DNA of 64,000 nucleotides from Porticoccaceae bacterium (lineage in GTDB: Bacteria; Pseudomonadota; Gammaproteobacteria; Pseudomonadales; Porticoccaceae), in contig BPKH01000001.1 in NCBI GenBank assembly GCA_026005035.1, positions 186,001-250,000 of the forward strand, read 5' to 3'. Under the pieces are notes generated by a model. The model saw nothing but the letters and a program-made list of their open reading frames with translations. It was not told where the DNA came from and did no database searches. The number at the start of each line of letters is the position of its first letter. The stretch's first letter is position 1. This document shows positions 63,146 to 64,000 of the stretch, in pieces. Made by a program: the position numbers and the translations under genes.

Positions 63146-64000
63146 TCACGCCTCCTTCCGTTCTGTTAGATAGGGAGCGAACTTCTCCAATGCGGCCTGG
63201 CGCCGCGTGGGAATGTGGTAGCTGGGAAAGAGCCCCTCGTGAGGTGCGAATTCCCGCAACAGCGATTTCGCCACCGAAATCTTGTGCACTTCCGTGGGTC
63301 CATCCACCAGCCCCATTTCGGGGACCAACTGCCAAAATTGGATGAGCGGGGTCTCGTTGGTCATCCCCAGCGAGCCGTGGAGATGAAGCGCCGCGTAGAC
63401 AGTTTCCTTCAGCACCTGCGGCATCGCCGCTTTGATGGCGGAGATTTCCCGCCGCACCTCGCGGCTGTAACCCCCGTCGCGGTCCATGAGCCACGCGGTG
63501 TAGAGCACGTGGAGGCGAAACTGCTGCAGACGGGTGTAGGCGTCGGCAATTTTTTCCTGGGTGAGCTGAAGCTCCGCCAAGCGCACTCCCCGGGTGCGCC
63601 GAGAAAGGGCTCGTTCGCACATCATCTCCAGGCAACGCCGCAGCACGGCCACGGTGCGCATGGCGTGGTGGACGCGCCCGCCCCCAAGCCTCGCCTGGGC
63701 CACTTCGAACCCCTTTCCCTCGGGCCCGAGCAAGTGGTCCGCGGGCACCCGGCAATTGGTGAACCGCAGGTAGGCGTGGACGCCCTCGACGCCGTAGCAG
63801 GGCCCCACCGCGGCGTTGCGGACGATCTCCATGCCCGGCGTGCCCTTTTCCACCAGGAACATGGAGGCGCCCTCGTGGATCGGCACGTCGGGGTTGGTCA
63901 CCGCCATCACGATGAGGAACTCGGCGAAGCGGGCATGGGAGGCGAACCATTTTTCACCGTCGATCACCCAATGGTCTCCATCCCGCCGCGCCCGACAGCG
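63146..64000 (-). CDS. Acyl-CoA dehydrogenase 2 (N-terminus beyond window edge)
   Basis: 284 residues visible; the frame is open at base 64000. WVIDGEKWFASHARFAEFLIVMAVT is the middle beta domain and GPEGKGFEVAQARLGGGRVHHAMR the FAD-contact helix. The C-terminal ALHLHGSLGMTNETPLIQFWQLVPEMGLVDGPTEVHK corresponds to the GG-GY-E-P-R-RD region, here with His-Gly and Val-Asp-Gly-Pro, close to ACAD10/11-like enzymes. Stops 1 bp before the hydrolase ATG, whose ribosome-binding site is inside it. Confidence 0.88.
   Translation of the reverse strand, partial: RCRARRDGDHWVIDGEKWFASHARFAEFLIVMAVTNPDVPIHEGASMFLVEKGTPGMEIVRNAAVGPCYGVEGVHAYLRFTNCRVPADHLLGPEGKGFEVAQARLGGGRVHHAMRTVAVLRRCLEMMCERALSRRTRGVRLAELQLTQEKIADAYTRLQQFRLHVLYTAWLMDRDGGYSREVRREISAIKAAMPQVLKETVYAALHLHGSLGMTNETPLIQFWQLVPEMGLVDGPTEVHKISVAKSLLREFAPHEGLFPSYHIPTRRQAALEKFAPYLTERKEA

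Noticed and set aside
1-64000. Insertion sequences, prophage, CRISPR arrays, tRNA or rRNA genes
   Set aside because: No transposase or integrase motifs, regularly spaced repeats, or cloverleaf/rRNA-like segments were recognised on reading.

Overview
The window is GC-rich DNA from a probable gammaproteobacterium. The evidence is the left end: a P-loop Fe-S carrier gene (mrp/apbC) diverges from metG, and metG is followed by a complete rsxABCDGE (Rnf) operon, an order typical of gammaproteobacteria. The species cannot be fixed from sequence alone. No rRNA, tRNA, CRISPR array, transposase or recognisable transcription regulator is present.

Layout. 1-26.5 kb is housekeeping and lipid metabolism: mrp (cut by the edge), metG, rsxABCDGE, a short-chain dehydrogenase, an acyl-CoA synthetase, a DUF1214-like protein, a uracil-DNA-glycosylase-fold protein, mgtE, gcvP, a polytopic membrane protein, a P2-type cation ATPase, a fadJ/fadI-like pair, a DUF1330 protein and an F420/flavin-type LLM oxidoreductase. 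26.5-64 kb is one catabolic island: four TonB-dependent receptors, three periplasmic quinohemoproteins with N-terminal cytochrome c, a Baeyer-Villiger monooxygenase, a P450, a Rieske oxygenase, two CoA ligases, two acyl-CoA dehydrogenases, a MaoC pair, a thiolase-fold/DUF35 pair, an E1 alpha/beta pair, a GST-like protein, two SnoaL-like proteins, an MFS carrier, an SDR and an LLM oxidoreductase.

How the island may work (inference). Outer-membrane receptors import a hydrophobic or bulky substrate, the quinohemoproteins oxidise its hydroxyl groups in the periplasm, and the MFS carrier moves it inward. BVMO, P450 and Rieske enzymes open or hydroxylate it. CoA ligases, acyl-CoA dehydrogenases, the MaoC pair and the thiolase-fold/DUF35 pair then shorten it, in an order resembling steroid side-chain retro-aldol degradation. 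Classical steroid-ring genes are absent, so the substrate is open.

Regulation. Two inverted-repeat families lie on promoters inside the island. CTTGCT-N7-AGCAAG occurs three times (28.9, 32.6, 44.0 kb) and TACTAGAC-N3-GTCTAGTA twice (30.2, 44.1 kb). Both meet in the divergent promoter at 44.0 kb. Their regulators are not in the window.

Sequence integrity. Six apparent single-base insertions break mgtE, fadI, DUF1330, the first LLM gene (twice) and the alpha/beta hydrolase. One TGA interrupts a signal peptide, and one receptor start is out of frame. Indel errors are the simplest reading of the frameshifts.
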